A DNA stretch of 64,000 nucleotides from Legionella sp. PC1000 (GCF_014109805.1 NZ_CP059400.1:3929001-3993000); one strand, 5' to 3'; positions 27,185 through 36,713 are shown, counted from the first letter of the stretch. A program made the numbers and translations. The notes: generated from the sequence alone by a model not told the origin.

Positions 27185-27328
27185 CTAACGGCCGCCGCCA
27201 TCTCCACCATACCCCTTTTCATTATGTGTAGAAATCGGTTGATTGACATTACATGAGCTAGCAAATACAGTGACTCCTACTAAACAAAAAGCAAGAATAA
27301 TTCTTTTCAATTGTTTCATTGTTGACAT
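27185..27328 (-). CDS. Small lipoprotein-like protein, 47 aa
   Basis: A short gene below usual length cut-offs but well supported. ATG at 27328 has AAGGA five bases upstream, and TAG is at 27185-27187. The product begins with basic residues (MSTMKQLKRI), then a hydrophobic core (ILAFCLVGVTVFA) ending in SSC, which resembles a lipobox though it is not a perfect match (ASSC, not LAGC). The mature part would be only about 22 residues, ending KGYGGDGGGR, a Gly-rich tail. It is probably exported and possibly lipidated. Function unknown; such Gly-rich mini-lipoproteins are sometimes stress-induced or surface peptides, but I cannot assign one. Confidence 0.7.
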   Translation of the reverse strand: MSTMKQLKRIILAFCLVGVTVFASSCNVNQPISTHNEKGYGGDGGGR

Positions 27329-27362
27329 GACTTTCCTTATAAATAATTATTCCATAAATTTC

Positions 27363-28253
27363 CTATTTATTTATTATATTATAATCTGTAATTATCTCTT
27401 TGATTACTTTCCAGGACTTTTCAATATCCAATGGGTTGGTGCCTGGTAATTTTGCACATACAATCAGTGCCTTCCATAACGCCCACCCGCGAGCGCGTGC
27501 CCATGTTGCCGTATCAAGTTCGAGCACTTTACGAAACACATTGCGACTTGCCTCTTTAAAAAATGTCCAAGCAATTGCCAAATCACACGCAGGATCACCA
27601 ATCGCCAGTTGACCAAAATCAATAACGGCGCAGAGACGGCCTTCTTTGATTAATAAATTGCCTACAGCAATATCTCCATGAATCCAAACGGGAGCACCTT
27701 GCCAAAGCTCACCTAGTGCCTCAGACCATATTAAAGAAAGAATCCCGGTGTCAGTATATTTACCCAAAATTTTAATTGCTGCGTTTACCTCAGTATCATA
27801 AGTTGACAGTGGTCCTCCACGATAGAAACTGTGCTCGCCCGCCGCTGGACCACCCTCGGCATCAATTTTTTGTAATTCTAACAAAAATTGGGCTAAATCA
27901 GAGGCAAATAACTCCATATCCTTAATTCGCTCAATTGATGCTGTGTGTCCTTCAATCCATCGATAAATTGACCAATGCCAAGGATAGTCCGCAACAGGCT
28001 CTCCTTTAGCTAAAGGCGTAGGAATCGATAAAGACAAATGAGGCGCAAGATACGGTAACCAGAGCTGCTCTTTTTCTACTTGCAAGGCATAAGATGGTGC
28101 ACTTGGAAGCCGAACGGTCATTTCAGGGCCTAAATGAAACGTTCTATTATCCCAACCGCTGAACGCTACAGGTTTAATGGGTAAATCTGACCATTGTGGA
28201 AATTGTGAATCAATCAATTTGCGTACAAGTGACACATCGATAGGTACTGTCAT
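27363..28253 (-). CDS. Aminoglycoside phosphotransferase (APH) family kinase
   Basis: About 296 residues. The APH core shows WIHGDIAVGNLLI (Brenner-type catalytic loop with Asp) and AVIDFGQLAIGDPACDLAIAW (metal-binding Asp). N-lobe elements include SGWDNRTFHLG and TVRLPSAPSYALQVEKE. Family members phosphorylate aminoglycosides, macrolides or small metabolites; this chromosomal copy more probably acts on a metabolite, and resistance should not be assumed. ATG 28253 follows GGGGGCG at two to three bases and is preferred over the TTG at 28286. It lies 73 bp downstream of the nucleotidase gene on the same strand. Confidence 0.87.
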   Translation of the reverse strand: MTVPIDVSLVRKLIDSQFPQWSDLPIKPVAFSGWDNRTFHLGPEMTVRLPSAPSYALQVEKEQLWLPYLAPHLSLSIPTPLAKGEPVADYPWHWSIYRWIEGHTASIERIKDMELFASDLAQFLLELQKIDAEGGPAAGEHSFYRGGPLSTYDTEVNAAIKILGKYTDTGILSLIWSEALGELWQGAPVWIHGDIAVGNLLIKEGRLCAVIDFGQLAIGDPACDLAIAWTFFKEASRNVFRKVLELDTATWARARGWALWKALIVCAKLPGTNPLDIEKSWKVIKEIITDYNIINK

Positions 28254-28326
28254 AACGCCCCCGAAATTTTGACTGAGCCGGGCCAATTTTTACCGAACAC
28301 ACTTTATGCGTTTTTGGAGAAAAATT

Positions 28327-29709
28327 TTATACCTCAACATCATGTGCTAACAAACGCCTGTTCGCACGGAAATAAGTTACAGGAGAGTGTTCCAATAAAT
28401 CAGAAAGTTTTTCCATATAAATACAAGCAAAGCGATCGACTTGATAGGCAAAATAACTTTCCTCCGCTCCAGCGCGAAAAATACGCTCCCATTTTGGATT
28501 AAAATAGGTTTGTTGTTCTTTTAACAATTTAGTAAGTTGCGCATCAATCCTACTGATTTGTGCCTGCAAATCTTGTATTTCATGGCTGTGTTGTTTTGAA
28601 CCTTCATCAATCATTTTTGTGTATAAATTGACGTATTGCTTTTCTAAATCCTTTTTTATTTCCATCACTTCACTGATTTTTTTTTCTATAGGCATTGCCC
28701 GCGCTTGTGCAGCTATTTCCTCTCCAAGCTCTTCCACAACTAAAGCGGTTCGCCAATTGCAATCTTTTTTTAACCTTAAGATATCGCCATAGATGTGATC
28801 GCCAATATAAAGAATCTCATCGCCGCGAACATGCAAATCTTCGGTAAATTTTTTGGCATTACCTCCTTGGTACACGCCTGAAACTATTGGACCCATTGTA
28901 TTAGTCATTGTTCCAGTAGCTGGATGAATTGATAAAAAGCGTAGATTATCGTAAAAAAAGCGAGGCTTATTGGCTAGTGTAATGACAAATTCAAATAAAT
29001 CGATCCAGCTTTCACCTCTCTGCAAAAAAGGGTTAATCGCATATTCCAATAATAGCTTTGTATAGGAATAGTCGGAATTTGTTAGAATAAATATTTTTTT
29101 GCCATGGTGCATGAAATGCTTCAAGCCCTCTACCAGTGCACGCTCTTTAATAACATAGGTAGGCAAATTTTTACTAATAATTGTTTTTAAACTGCCGTCA
29201 GAATGAACTTTATCCACGCAAAATTGTACGTCTTGTGCGATGGTTTGATAACTGGGTATTTCCTCAGGATACAATGAATCCTTTAAATCAACTAATTGGC
29301 CATATAGAACACAGAAAGCAATCGAAAAAGCTGTATCTATAGCCATGTAATTAGAATCACCCAAATCAACATAAATACTTCGATAAATTTTTTGCTGTTC
29401 CGCAAAATCAATCATTTTCGTACCATGATAACTTTGGCGAATTGCACCGTAACGACTTAACTTTAAAATATTGCCGTTTTTACTATCAATAACCAAACCA
29501 CGAATCGCATCGTGATAATTAAAATTCAATTTTTTAATGTGTTCAGGATAATGTTTTACCTCTACCAACTGTTCTTTAACGAGTTGGTAAACCAAAGACT
29601 CAAAATTCTCAGAATTATAACGAATCAAGGTATGATCCATGTCCAGACCAATCAACTTGATTTTTTTCATATTCAGAATTCGGTTTACATAAACTTTATG
29701 TTCATTCAT
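28327..29709 (-). CDS. Cytosolic IMP/GMP-type 5'-nucleotidase (HAD-IG family)
   Basis: The 460-residue protein contains the HAD nucleophile motif LIGLDMDHTLIRYNS, motif II KIFILTNSDYS, motif III Lys in ANKPRFFYDNL and motif IV YIGDHIYGDILRLKK. Residues about 360-425 add a coiled coil (HEIQDLQAQISRIDAQLTK). It closely resembles the Legionella pneumophila protein solved structurally as a cytosolic IMP-GMP specific 5'-nucleotidase (lpg0095), from memory. It would hydrolyse IMP and GMP and so set purine pools. The N-terminal form MNEHKVYVNRI agrees with that protein, supporting ATG 29709. The gap to rpiA holds palindromic repeats. Confidence 0.9.
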   Translation of the reverse strand: MNEHKVYVNRILNMKKIKLIGLDMDHTLIRYNSENFESLVYQLVKEQLVEVKHYPEHIKKLNFNYHDAIRGLVIDSKNGNILKLSRYGAIRQSYHGTKMIDFAEQQKIYRSIYVDLGDSNYMAIDTAFSIAFCVLYGQLVDLKDSLYPEEIPSYQTIAQDVQFCVDKVHSDGSLKTIISKNLPTYVIKERALVEGLKHFMHHGKKIFILTNSDYSYTKLLLEYAINPFLQRGESWIDLFEFVITLANKPRFFYDNLRFLSIHPATGTMTNTMGPIVSGVYQGGNAKKFTEDLHVRGDEILYIGDHIYGDILRLKKDCNWRTALVVEELGEEIAAQARAMPIEKKISEVMEIKKDLEKQYVNLYTKMIDEGSKQHSHEIQDLQAQISRIDAQLTKLLKEQQTYFNPKWERIFRAGAEESYFAYQVDRFACIYMEKLSDLLEHSPVTYFRANRRLLAHDVEV

Positions 29710-29879
29710 TAGCCTAAAACCTGTTTTGTTAAAGTAACGTGGGTAAAGCGAAACATCGCTGCCTCATCCTACGTCCCGTCCCCACGACTTGTTCGCGGGG
29801 GTTGTCCGCAGAAATCAAGGAATCACAAGACGTCCTATATCTTGCGGACAAGTCCTGAGAGCCCCATTTTTTTCACCTT

Positions 29880-29988
29880 ACGTACACGCTTTATGCGCGG
29901 TATCCAGGAGATCTTGTCTATTGAAACAGTCTCAAATTATAGATTCGTTAAAATATTTTCTGGATACCGCACCTAAAACGCGGTACGT
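29880..29988. repeat. Inverted pair of REP-like palindromes (BIME/MITE-like)
   Basis: The left unit (29881-29908, reading CGCTTTATGCGCGGTATCCAG) and right unit (29960-29988, CTGGATACCGC, then a variant ACGCGGTACGT) face each other around about 50 bp. The unit matches the pair at 42071-42173, so it is a mobile or amplified repeat family. It lies 10 bp downstream of the rpiA stop. A degenerate copy of the second family (GTCCGCAG, GCGGACAAGTCC) lies just before it at about 29808-29860. Confidence 0.7.
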
Positions 29989-29998
29989 AGAGGATTTT

Positions 29999-30649
29999 CT
30001 ATTTCACTTGTTTCACACCATCCTGGGAAGCCAATAAAATTACATCTGCTGCACGATGCGCAAATATCCCATTTTCCACAACTCCGGTAATTCGATTAAT
30101 GCGATCTTCCATATCCATAGGTTCATTGATTGTTAAATTGAACACATCAAGAATAATATTACCATTATCAGTTATGAACCCCTCTCTATATTCAGGATCA
30201 CCACCTAATTGAACTAACTTCCGAGCAACCATACTGCGTGCCAGTGGAATTACCTCTACAGCAACTGGAAAATTTCCCAAATGCTTTACCAGTTTTGAAT
30301 CATCCACGATACAAATAAATTTTTCTGCTACCTGGGCTACAATTTTTTCACGAGTGTGAGCGCCACCGCCTCCCTTAATCATTTCGCCATGCTCAGTCAC
30401 CTCATCAGCACCATCAATATAAATCGGTAAATCCTGTACTGAGTTTAAATCAATAACAGGAATACCCTCTTGCCGTAATAAAGCTTCCGTCGCTTTGGAG
30501 CTGGATACACAAGCATCAATCCTATGCTTTATAGTAGCCAGTTGTTTGATAAAAAAATTTACTGTAGATCCGGTACCTACACCAACCACCATATCGTCTT
30601 CGATGTATTGCAATGCGGCTTTTGCCGCTTTCATTTTTAATTCGCTCAT
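29999..30649 (-). CDS. rpiA: Ribose-5-phosphate isomerase A
   Basis: A 216-residue enzyme of normal length that interconverts ribose 5-phosphate and ribulose 5-phosphate in the non-oxidative pentose phosphate pathway. Motifs: [16 protein letters not shown] (phosphate loop), [23 protein letters not shown] with the catalytic-site Lys/Glu region, and [10 protein letters not shown]. It is the last gene of a tightly packed minus-strand set: its ATG overlaps the rlmB stop by one base (TAATG), so translation is probably coupled. Confidence 0.96.
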   Translation of the reverse strand: MSELKMKAAKAALQYIEDDMVVGVGTGSTVNFFIKQLATIKHRIDACVSSSKATEALLRQEGIPVIDLNSVQDLPIYIDGADEVTEHGEMIKGGGGAHTREKIVAQVAEKFICIVDDSKLVKHLGNFPVAVEVIPLARSMVARKLVQLGGDPEYREGFITDNGNIILDVFNLTINEPMDMEDRINRITGVVENGIFAHRAADVILLASQDGVKQVK

Positions 30650-31398
30650 TAAGAACCACTCCCCTTTCTTTGCCTTACAATTTCATATAAAGAAACGCCG
30701 GTAGCTACAGAAACGTTTAAACTGGCTACACTGCCTAACATAGGCAAAGAAAATAAACCGTCACAATGTTCGCGTGTCAATCGGCGCAGTCCTTCCCCTT
30801 CTGCTCCCATCACAATCGCGACATTTCCAGCGCAATTTGTTTGATATAAGGAGTTGGTTGCCTCGCCAGCCGCCCCATAGATCCAGACTCCGTGTGCTTT
30901 TAAAAGTTCCATGCTACGTACTAAATTAGTTACTCTCGCCAAAGGCACCGACTCCGCTGCGCCGCATGCAACCTTGCTTACTACAGGAGTAATGCTGGCA
31001 CTTTTGTCTTTAGGGAGCACCACAAAATCAACTCCGGTTGCATCAGCAGTACGCAAGCATGCTCCTAAATTATGCGGGTCGGTAACTCCATCCAGGATCA
31101 GAATCAAAGCAGGCTGTTTACTGGACTCCAATAATGCCAGTAAATGCGACTCATTGTAATCGGGCAATGAAGATGCACTTGCTACAACGCCCTGATGGGC
31201 AAAATCCGCAAAGCGCTGGTTCATTTTTTGCATACTTAATTTTTCAATATTGATGTGTGCTTGCATCGCTTTATCAATAATATTTTGCAGCCGTTTATCC
31301 ACCCGCTCTTCACTAATATAGAGTTTTTTAGTTACTCGATGCGGGTTGGTTAATAAAGCAGAAACTGCATGTACCCCATAGACATACTGCTCACTCAT
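30649..31398 (-). CDS. rlmB: 23S rRNA (guanosine-2'-O-)-methyltransferase RlmB
   Basis: A 249-residue SpoU/TrmH-type SPOUT enzyme that 2'-O-methylates Gm2251 in the peptidyl-transferase region of 23S rRNA. It has the small N-terminal substrate-binding domain ([12 protein letters not shown]), then SPOUT motif 1 [17 protein letters not shown], motif 2 [13 protein letters not shown] and motif 3 [14 protein letters not shown], which form the trefoil knot. Start at ATG 31398 (MSEQYVYG), which overlaps the rnr stop by eight bases; the longer frame to 31443 has no support. The rnr-rlmB pair is a standard gammaproteobacterial operon. Confidence 0.95.
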   Translation of the reverse strand: MSEQYVYGVHAVSALLTNPHRVTKKLYISEERVDKRLQNIIDKAMQAHINIEKLSMQKMNQRFADFAHQGVVASASSLPDYNESHLLALLESSKQPALILILDGVTDPHNLGACLRTADATGVDFVVLPKDKSASITPVVSKVACGAAESVPLARVTNLVRSMELLKAHGVWIYGAAGEATNSLYQTNCAGNVAIVMGAEGEGLRRLTREHCDGLFSLPMLGSVASLNVSVATGVSLYEIVRQRKGSGS

Positions 31399-33571
31399 GA
31401 CCAACAGCTTCCTCGACTGGCTCAAAATCAATTTTACGCTCATCTAAATCAACCCGGGCTACCAAAACCGTCATTTTGTCTCCCAAATGATATACATGAC
31501 CACCCCGCGTGCCTGTCAGACGATGTTTTACAGAGTCAAAAGTATAGTAATCATTTTTTAAAGAAGTAACATGGACCAAACCTTCAACATAAATTTCATC
31601 CAGTTCAACAAAAATTCCAAAACTGGTCACTGCAGAAATTCGCCCATTGAAGACCTGTCCCAATTTGTCCTGCATGTATTCACATTTTAACCAGGCTATC
31701 ACTTCTCTTGTTGCTTCATCAGCACGACGCTCAGTCATTGATGAATGTTTTCCCAATCGATTCATATCTTCGTGGGTATAACTAAATTCATAAACAGGCT
31801 GATTATCTAATAAATGACCTATTGCACGATGAATTAACAAATCTGGGTAACGCCGGATAGGCGAAGTAAAATGAGTATAAGCAGAATAGGCAAGGCCGAA
31901 ATGTCCTTCGTTGGCTTCAACATAGTGCGCTTGCTTCAGAGAGCGGAGCATGACCGTTTCAATAAGATGTCTATCCGGCCGATCTTCTATTGCATTCATA
32001 GTGCGCTGAAAATCTTTGGGTCCAGGCTTTTTGTTCCCCCCTAATTGCAATCCTAATTCACCTAAGAACTGTCTTAATGCAGTAATCTTGTCTTCTTCAG
32101 GAACGGCATGCACACGATAAAGTGTAGGAATCTCAGCTTTTTCCAAAAATCGTGCTGTAGCGACATTCGCGGCTAACATACACTCTTCGATCAATTTATG
32201 CGCATCATTGCGAATCACTGGCACAATACATTGAATTTTTTTATTTTCATCAAATTCGATCCGTGTTTCTGTAGTCTCGAACTCGATCGCACCGCGAAGC
32301 TTACGAGTAACCAATAAAACGTGATACAAATCATATAGAGCTTGTAAGGTCGGCCACAAAGAAGCATGTTGTTCATCGGTAGCACCCTGATCAAGCCAAG
32401 AGCCAACCTGAGTATAGGTCAATCGCGCATGTGAATGAATGACGGCACGATAAAACCGAGAGCGCGATATCTTACCTTCATCACTGATTGCCATTTCAGC
32501 AACCATACACAGGCGATCCACATGAGGATTTAGAGAGCATAAACCATTGGATAAAGCCTCTGGTAACATGGGAATTACTTTTCCCGGGAAATACACCGAG
32601 TTACCACGGCGAGCAGCTTCCTTATCCAGGGCAGAATCTTGCTTCACATAATTACTGACATCCGCAATGGCAACATACAATTGAAAACCGCCCTTTGGCT
32701 TCTTATAACAATAAACTGCGTCATCAAAATCTTTGGCATCATCCCCATCAATCGTAACAAAAGGGAGGCTACGCAGATCCGTGCGTCCCTTGATTTGCTC
32801 TTCAGTAACATGCTGTGGAATTTTTGCAACTTCAATATTTACATCCTCTGGCCATTCGAAGGGAATTCCATGTGCATAAAGTGCAACTTGAATTTCCATG
32901 CCAGGAGCCATATGTTCGCCTAAAACATGAATCACCTTACCAATAGCTTGTGTTCGTTTACTGGGAAAAGCAATTAATTCGACCAAAACAATTTGACCGT
33001 TCTTGGCGCCATTGATCATTTCTTGGGGAATAGAGATATCTTGGGTTAAATGTTTGCTATCAGGCAATACAAAACTGACCCCATGATCAGTAAAAAATCG
33101 TCCTACAACAGTGGCATTGGCATGCTCGATCACCTCATGGATTTTTGCCTCAGGCCTTCCTCGTCGATCCACACCAACCTGATAGGCAAGAACAAGGTCT
33201 CCATGCATCACCGCCCGCATTTCTTTAGCGGACAAAAACATATCTTCTGAACCATCATCAGGAATAAAAAAACCAAAACCATCGGGATGTGCTTGAACGC
33301 TACCACGTGATAGATTAATTCTTTGCATAAGACAAAATCGGCCGCGGCGATCTTGCATAATCTGTCCATCACGCAACATGGCCTTCAGCCTAAACCCCAT
33401 AGATTCTTGCTTGCGCTCATCACTTATATGGAGTTTATCGAATAATTGATTACGCGACATAGGCTTGCCGTATTCATTAAGAATTTCAATAATGAATTCG
33501 CGACTTGGGACAGGATCGGTATATTTTTCACTTTCCCGTTCATAAAAGGGATCTTTTGTTTTTTTGCTCAA
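31391..33571 (-). CDS. rnr: Ribonuclease R, TTG start
   Basis: The 726-residue 3'-5' exoribonuclease degrades structured RNA. Domains in order: N-terminal winged helix (about 20-85), two cold-shock domains (about 90-240), RNB catalytic domain (about 255-585; FVTIDGDDAKDFDDAVYCYK carries the metal-binding Asp cluster) and S1 domain (about 635-715; GQVFNGRISAVTSFGIFVEL). The Lys/Ser-rich tail usual in E. coli RNase R is missing; the protein ends soon after S1. The start is TTG at 33571: an in-frame TAA lies two codons upstream, no ATG occurs before codon 38, and AGGA sits six bases before TTG. A rare start may keep expression low. Confidence 0.95.
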   Translation of the reverse strand: MSKKTKDPFYERESEKYTDPVPSREFIIEILNEYGKPMSRNQLFDKLHISDERKQESMGFRLKAMLRDGQIMQDRRGRFCLMQRINLSRGSVQAHPDGFGFFIPDDGSEDMFLSAKEMRAVMHGDLVLAYQVGVDRRGRPEAKIHEVIEHANATVVGRFFTDHGVSFVLPDSKHLTQDISIPQEMINGAKNGQIVLVELIAFPSKRTQAIGKVIHVLGEHMAPGMEIQVALYAHGIPFEWPEDVNIEVAKIPQHVTEEQIKGRTDLRSLPFVTIDGDDAKDFDDAVYCYKKPKGGFQLYVAIADVSNYVKQDSALDKEAARRGNSVYFPGKVIPMLPEALSNGLCSLNPHVDRLCMVAEMAISDEGKISRSRFYRAVIHSHARLTYTQVGSWLDQGATDEQHASLWPTLQALYDLYHVLLVTRKLRGAIEFETTETRIEFDENKKIQCIVPVIRNDAHKLIEECMLAANVATARFLEKAEIPTLYRVHAVPEEDKITALRQFLGELGLQLGGNKKPGPKDFQRTMNAIEDRPDRHLIETVMLRSLKQAHYVEANEGHFGLAYSAYTHFTSPIRRYPDLLIHRAIGHLLDNQPVYEFSYTHEDMNRLGKHSSMTERRADEATREVIAWLKCEYMQDKLGQVFNGRISAVTSFGIFVELDEIYVEGLVHVTSLKNDYYTFDSVKHRLTGTRGGHVYHLGDKMTVLVARVDLDERKIDFEPVEEAVGHE

Positions 33572-33738
33572 CGCTTATCCTGTTTGTATTTTGTTGTCAT
33601 CATATTTAAGGTATACATCATTTGCTCAGTTCTACCACTTATCCATGAAAGTAGCAAGATAAGTGGTCAACCACCAGCAATTCCCGTCAAGTAACGTGTC
33701 AGCAAAAGCCGTCTTCCTAGAGGGCTTTTTACAAACCT

Positions 33739-33960
33739 TTAGCAGTTATTGCTGGGGGCATATCTATTTACTATATCTTCTTGAATCTCTTTTGCAGAGA
33801 GATTTGCATAAAACAATGAACCAATCAATATCTTCTGTTTCATCTCGTTACTTATTGATGGGTCACGAGATAATACAGAATAAATGTTAGACACAAACTG
33901 GATTCCTTTTTCCTTATCCTCTTTTTTGTCTGATTTTTGCTCAAAAAACTTCGTATACAT
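33739..33960 (-). CDS. Small hypothetical protein, 73 aa
   Basis: Not recognised. Starts at ATG 33960 (MYTKFFEQKSDKKEDKEKG) with GGAGG seven bases upstream, an excellent ribosome-binding site. The longer frame to 33999 is not needed. The N-terminal third is highly charged, and the rest looks like two or three helices (VSNIYSVLSRD, ISNEMKQKILIGSLFYANLS, KEIQEDIVNRY). Soluble. It lies 47 bp downstream of the exported protein gene at 34008-34487 in the same direction and may share its transcript. Confidence 0.65.
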   Translation of the reverse strand: MYTKFFEQKSDKKEDKEKGIQFVSNIYSVLSRDPSISNEMKQKILIGSLFYANLSAKEIQEDIVNRYAPSNNC

Positions 33961-34007
33961 CCTACATCCTCCAAAATGGATAGCTGGTATTACTGTCAAC
34001 TGCTTCC

Positions 34008-34487
34008 TTATGACTTCTTGGGTACAGGAATCACAAACCCTCGTGCGCCTACCGCAGCAGTTAATGCGGATAAAGACATATCTTCTGCTGCCCAGAACGT
34101 ACTGTCCTTACCTTGAGCAGGAATTTTCACCTTCTTCCATTTACACACGGCAATGAGGCCCTCACAAGGTGCTTGTTGTTCGTGGCCAGGCCTGGATTCA
34201 ATGCAATTTAAAACAAATGGGCCTTTATGCAAGGCCAATGCAGACCAATTTCCACCTTGTATCCGTGTTGTCCAACCGGCACTGGCACTGGGATTAGCAA
34301 CTGGATGTGTAATCCAGACATCTGTAGAAGCAAGATTATGAATAAATACCAAACTGCTTTTTTTAACTTGTAATGTCACTGATTCACCCTGAACAGCAAC
34401 AGCATGACATCCAACAGGCAGAGTCGATTCTGCAGCTGCAACATAAAAAGATAACACTGAACAACAAAAAAAAGCGACAATCCTCAT
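34008..34487 (-). CDS. Exported protein, possibly EnhB-like, 159 aa
   Basis: A signal peptide (MRIVAFFCCSVLSFYVAAA) is followed by a mature domain with cysteines in VGCHAV, VLNCIE, APCEGL and AVCKWK, suited to two disulfides. The stretch VFIHNLASTDVWITHP with ASAGWTTRIQGGNWSAL reminds me of the Legionella enhanced-entry protein EnhB and its paralogs, but this is recall, not alignment. EnhB proteins are periplasmic partners of EnhC, linked to entry and intracellular growth. No EnhA or EnhC gene is adjacent. GGGAG precedes the ATG by six bases. Confidence 0.72.
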   Translation of the reverse strand: MRIVAFFCCSVLSFYVAAAESTLPVGCHAVAVQGESVTLQVKKSSLVFIHNLASTDVWITHPVANPSASAGWTTRIQGGNWSALALHKGPFVLNCIESRPGHEQQAPCEGLIAVCKWKKVKIPAQGKDSTFWAAEDMSLSALTAAVGARGFVIPVPKKS

Positions 34488-34717
34488 TACGTTCTCCCAA
34501 AATAAGAAATAGAAACCTATAGCGCCACTTAGTTCTATACATCGTTACAAGCTCGTTCGACTCATTCATGTACTTGAGTACGCTTGCGCCTTGTCTGGAA
34601 CTTATTGGATGTCGCTATAATTCTTTCAACCTCAACAAAGTTAAAATTATATGATTAGCCTATGTTGCTTGTCAGCCTTACTTGCTAAAATCATTCTAAT
34701 TTATACTGGCCAATTCA

Positions 34718-35176
34718 ATGAATATGCATATCTGGGTAGATGCCGATGCGTGCCCCAAAATAATTAAGGAAGTCTTATTTCGCGCTGCAGTGCGTACACA
34801 AACGTCGCTAACCTTAGTGGCGAATTCCTTCCTTACTCATCCAAAATCACCATTCATCCGCTTTGTACAAGTCGTTAAAGGCTTTGACAGCGCAGACCAT
34901 TATATTACTACCCATTTAAAACCCTTTGATTTGGTCATTACCGCCGATATCCCCTTGGCAGCAGAAGTTATTGCCCAAAAAGGATTGGTGATTAATCCTC
35001 GTGGAGAGGAATATACCGAGAACAACATCAAACAACGTTTAAATTTAAGAGATATGCATGAGCAGTTACGGGCAACTGGACAACATTCAGGCGGCCCTGC
35101 TGCATTAAGCATCAAGGAAAAAACCGCTTTTGCTAATGCTTTAGACAGATGCTTGGCAAAGAAAGGGCAGAAATAA
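34718..35176 (+). CDS. UPF0178 (YaiI/YqxD) family protein
   Basis: The 152-residue protein has the family hallmark IWVDADACPKIIKEVLFRAA at the start, then FDLVITADIPLAAEVIAQ and the late SGGPAALSIKEK. The fold is PIN-like, with clustered acidic residues (VDADACP, TADIPLA), which suggests a nuclease, but no biochemical role is established. The start could be ATG 34718 or ATG 34724 (MHIWVDADA); the latter matches E. coli YaiI length better, and neither has a good ribosome-binding site. Monocistronic by context. Confidence 0.9.
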   Translation: MNMHIWVDADACPKIIKEVLFRAAVRTQTSLTLVANSFLTHPKSPFIRFVQVVKGFDSADHYITTHLKPFDLVITADIPLAAEVIAQKGLVINPRGEEYTENNIKQRLNLRDMHEQLRATGQHSGGPAALSIKEKTAFANALDRCLAKKGQK

Positions 35177-35337
35177 CGACCTCCGTTCTTGCCTACCCAC
35201 AGAATTCAGCTGTAGCATGCAGCTCCCCATGACTAGCTCTGAAGGATATAACAGAGTTCTGGATAAGTCACTCAATTTGACAAATAATTACCCTCAACCT
35301 AAATTTTAACTATACCCAAGAAGGATGGTAAAACTGC

Positions 35338-36066
35338 ATGAAGCTGCTCCGACATATCCTGTTCCTTGTTGTTCTTTTAGTGGGAAATTCTCTCGCTTAC
35401 GGTGACAGCATTACAGTAGGAGTCTCGCGATCTGCGCCTCCATTTTCTGCAGTAGATGGCCACAATCATTATTTTGGTTTTTGTATCGAACTAATGAATG
35501 AAATATGTAAACGTCTCAATGTAGCATGCGAATACAAAGCCATCACCATGCAAAATCAGATGGATGAACTGAATTCGGGAAACATTGATCTCACTTTTCC
35601 ACCAGGCCCAATACCTGCAGCCACGTCACAAAACTACGTTTACAGTTTACCCTTTATGATAAGTGATGGCCAATTTCTGACCAACTCTTCAGATATAAAA
35701 ACAATTGCAGACATTAAAAACAAAAGAATAGGAGTCGTAAGAGCAACCCACCTTAAAGATATTCTTTTGCGCTATACGAGCAAAGATAATATAAAAGAAT
35801 ACCCAAAAATTTCTTTAATGATCATGGCATTACTCCATGACGATGTCGATGCAATCTTAATGAACTTCGATATGTTTAAGTACCTTACAATCAATAAAGT
35901 AATGAACTTTCAAACTGTAGGAAAGCCTATTATTCTGGGAAATGGATATGGAATCATAGCACTTCCCAAAAATGCCGATCTCATTAACAAAATCAATAGA
36001 ATCTTGTTGCAAATAGAAAATGATGGAACTTATACAACTATTTACAATAAGTACTTCGGATCCTAA
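35338..36066 (+). CDS. Periplasmic amino-acid-type solute-binding protein (family 3)
   Basis: A 242-residue protein with a signal peptide (MKLLRHILFLVVLLVGNSLAYG) and a bilobed SBP_bac_3 domain. TVGVSRSAPPFSAVDGHNHYFGFCIELMN is the typical opening, followed by LNSGNIDLTFPPGPI and IKNKRIGVVRAT. Such proteins bind polar amino acids or small peptides for ABC importers. No permease or ATPase genes are linked, so it either serves a transporter elsewhere or acts as a stand-alone sensor-like binder. The usual Arg that binds the ligand carboxylate is not obvious around ATSQNY, so the ligand may be atypical. Confidence 0.85.
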   Translation: MKLLRHILFLVVLLVGNSLAYGDSITVGVSRSAPPFSAVDGHNHYFGFCIELMNEICKRLNVACEYKAITMQNQMDELNSGNIDLTFPPGPIPAATSQNYVYSLPFMISDGQFLTNSSDIKTIADIKNKRIGVVRATHLKDILLRYTSKDNIKEYPKISLMIMALLHDDVDAILMNFDMFKYLTINKVMNFQTVGKPIILGNGYGIIALPKNADLINKINRILLQIENDGTYTTIYNKYFGS

Positions 36067-36125
36067 TTTGTAGCCCTATGCAGTATGGGTTAAACTGATC
36101 ATTTTCAAATGATACAGGATAAAAT

Positions 36126-36713
36126 ATGCAAGATAGCATTAATATCGAAAAAATCACCTCGCTACATAAAAACTCCATCATCCAATGGAAAGCTAGGGGT
36201 ATAGTACATCAATACGAAGAATTCTATCGCTTGGTTGAAGAAAATCACGCGTTTAACTACCAACTCTGGCATGCAGAAGATAGAGCTCGTCGTGATGACC
36301 AGGGATATGAGTTTGTATATCAAGCGAAACGAGAAATTGACCGCTTCAATCAATTGCGTAATAACCGCATGGAGGCAATGGACGAATGGCTTTTCAACCA
36401 ACTGCAACCCGCAGATTATCGTAAGTGTCCCGTTCACTCTGAATCACCAGGAATGATCATTGACAGGCTTTCTATTTTATCCTTGAAATCTTATCACATG
36501 GAACTCCAAACCAAGCGTGAAGACGTTGTGGAGGAACATCGGAAAAATTGTGCTCATAAATTAGCAATCATTAATCAGCAATTAGAACAATTGGCTCAGT
36601 GCTTCAAGGAACTACTCGAAGAAGTAAAGGCACAAAAACGTACTTTTAGAATCTATCATCAATTTAAAATGTATAATGATCCTAATCTAAACCCTGAATT
36701 GTACTGCCGGTAG
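36126..36713 (+). CDS. DUF4254-like protein, 195 aa
   Basis: A soluble helical protein that resembles the DUF4254 family: VEENHAFNYQLWHAEDRARR near the N-terminus, then EIDRFNQLRNNRMEAMDEWL and PGMIIDRLSILSLKSYHM. In other bacteria the family lies near lipopolysaccharide glycosyltransferase genes; its function is unknown. Here no sugar genes are adjacent. AGGA is six bases before the ATG. The last 32 bases overlap, tail to tail, the 3' end of the minus-strand membrane protein gene. It follows the binding-protein gene by 59 bp. Confidence 0.82.
   Translation: MQDSINIEKITSLHKNSIIQWKARGIVHQYEEFYRLVEENHAFNYQLWHAEDRARRDDQGYEFVYQAKREIDRFNQLRNNRMEAMDEWLFNQLQPADYRKCPVHSESPGMIIDRLSILSLKSYHMELQTKREDVVEEHRKNCAHKLAIINQQLEQLAQCFKELLEEVKAQKRTFRIYHQFKMYNDPNLNPELYCR

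Noticed and set aside
27243..27449. Plus-strand frame of 68 codons
   Set aside because: It lies opposite the well-supported 47-aa minus-strand gene and the end of the phosphotransferase gene, with poor composition and no ribosome-binding site.
27363..28253. Aminoglycoside resistance gene
   Set aside because: Only the general APH fold is visible; nothing identifies an aminoglycoside substrate, so resistance was not claimed.
33663..33890. Plus-strand frame of 75 codons between rnr and the 73-aa gene
   Set aside because: It overlaps the minus-strand gene, which has a far better ribosome-binding site.
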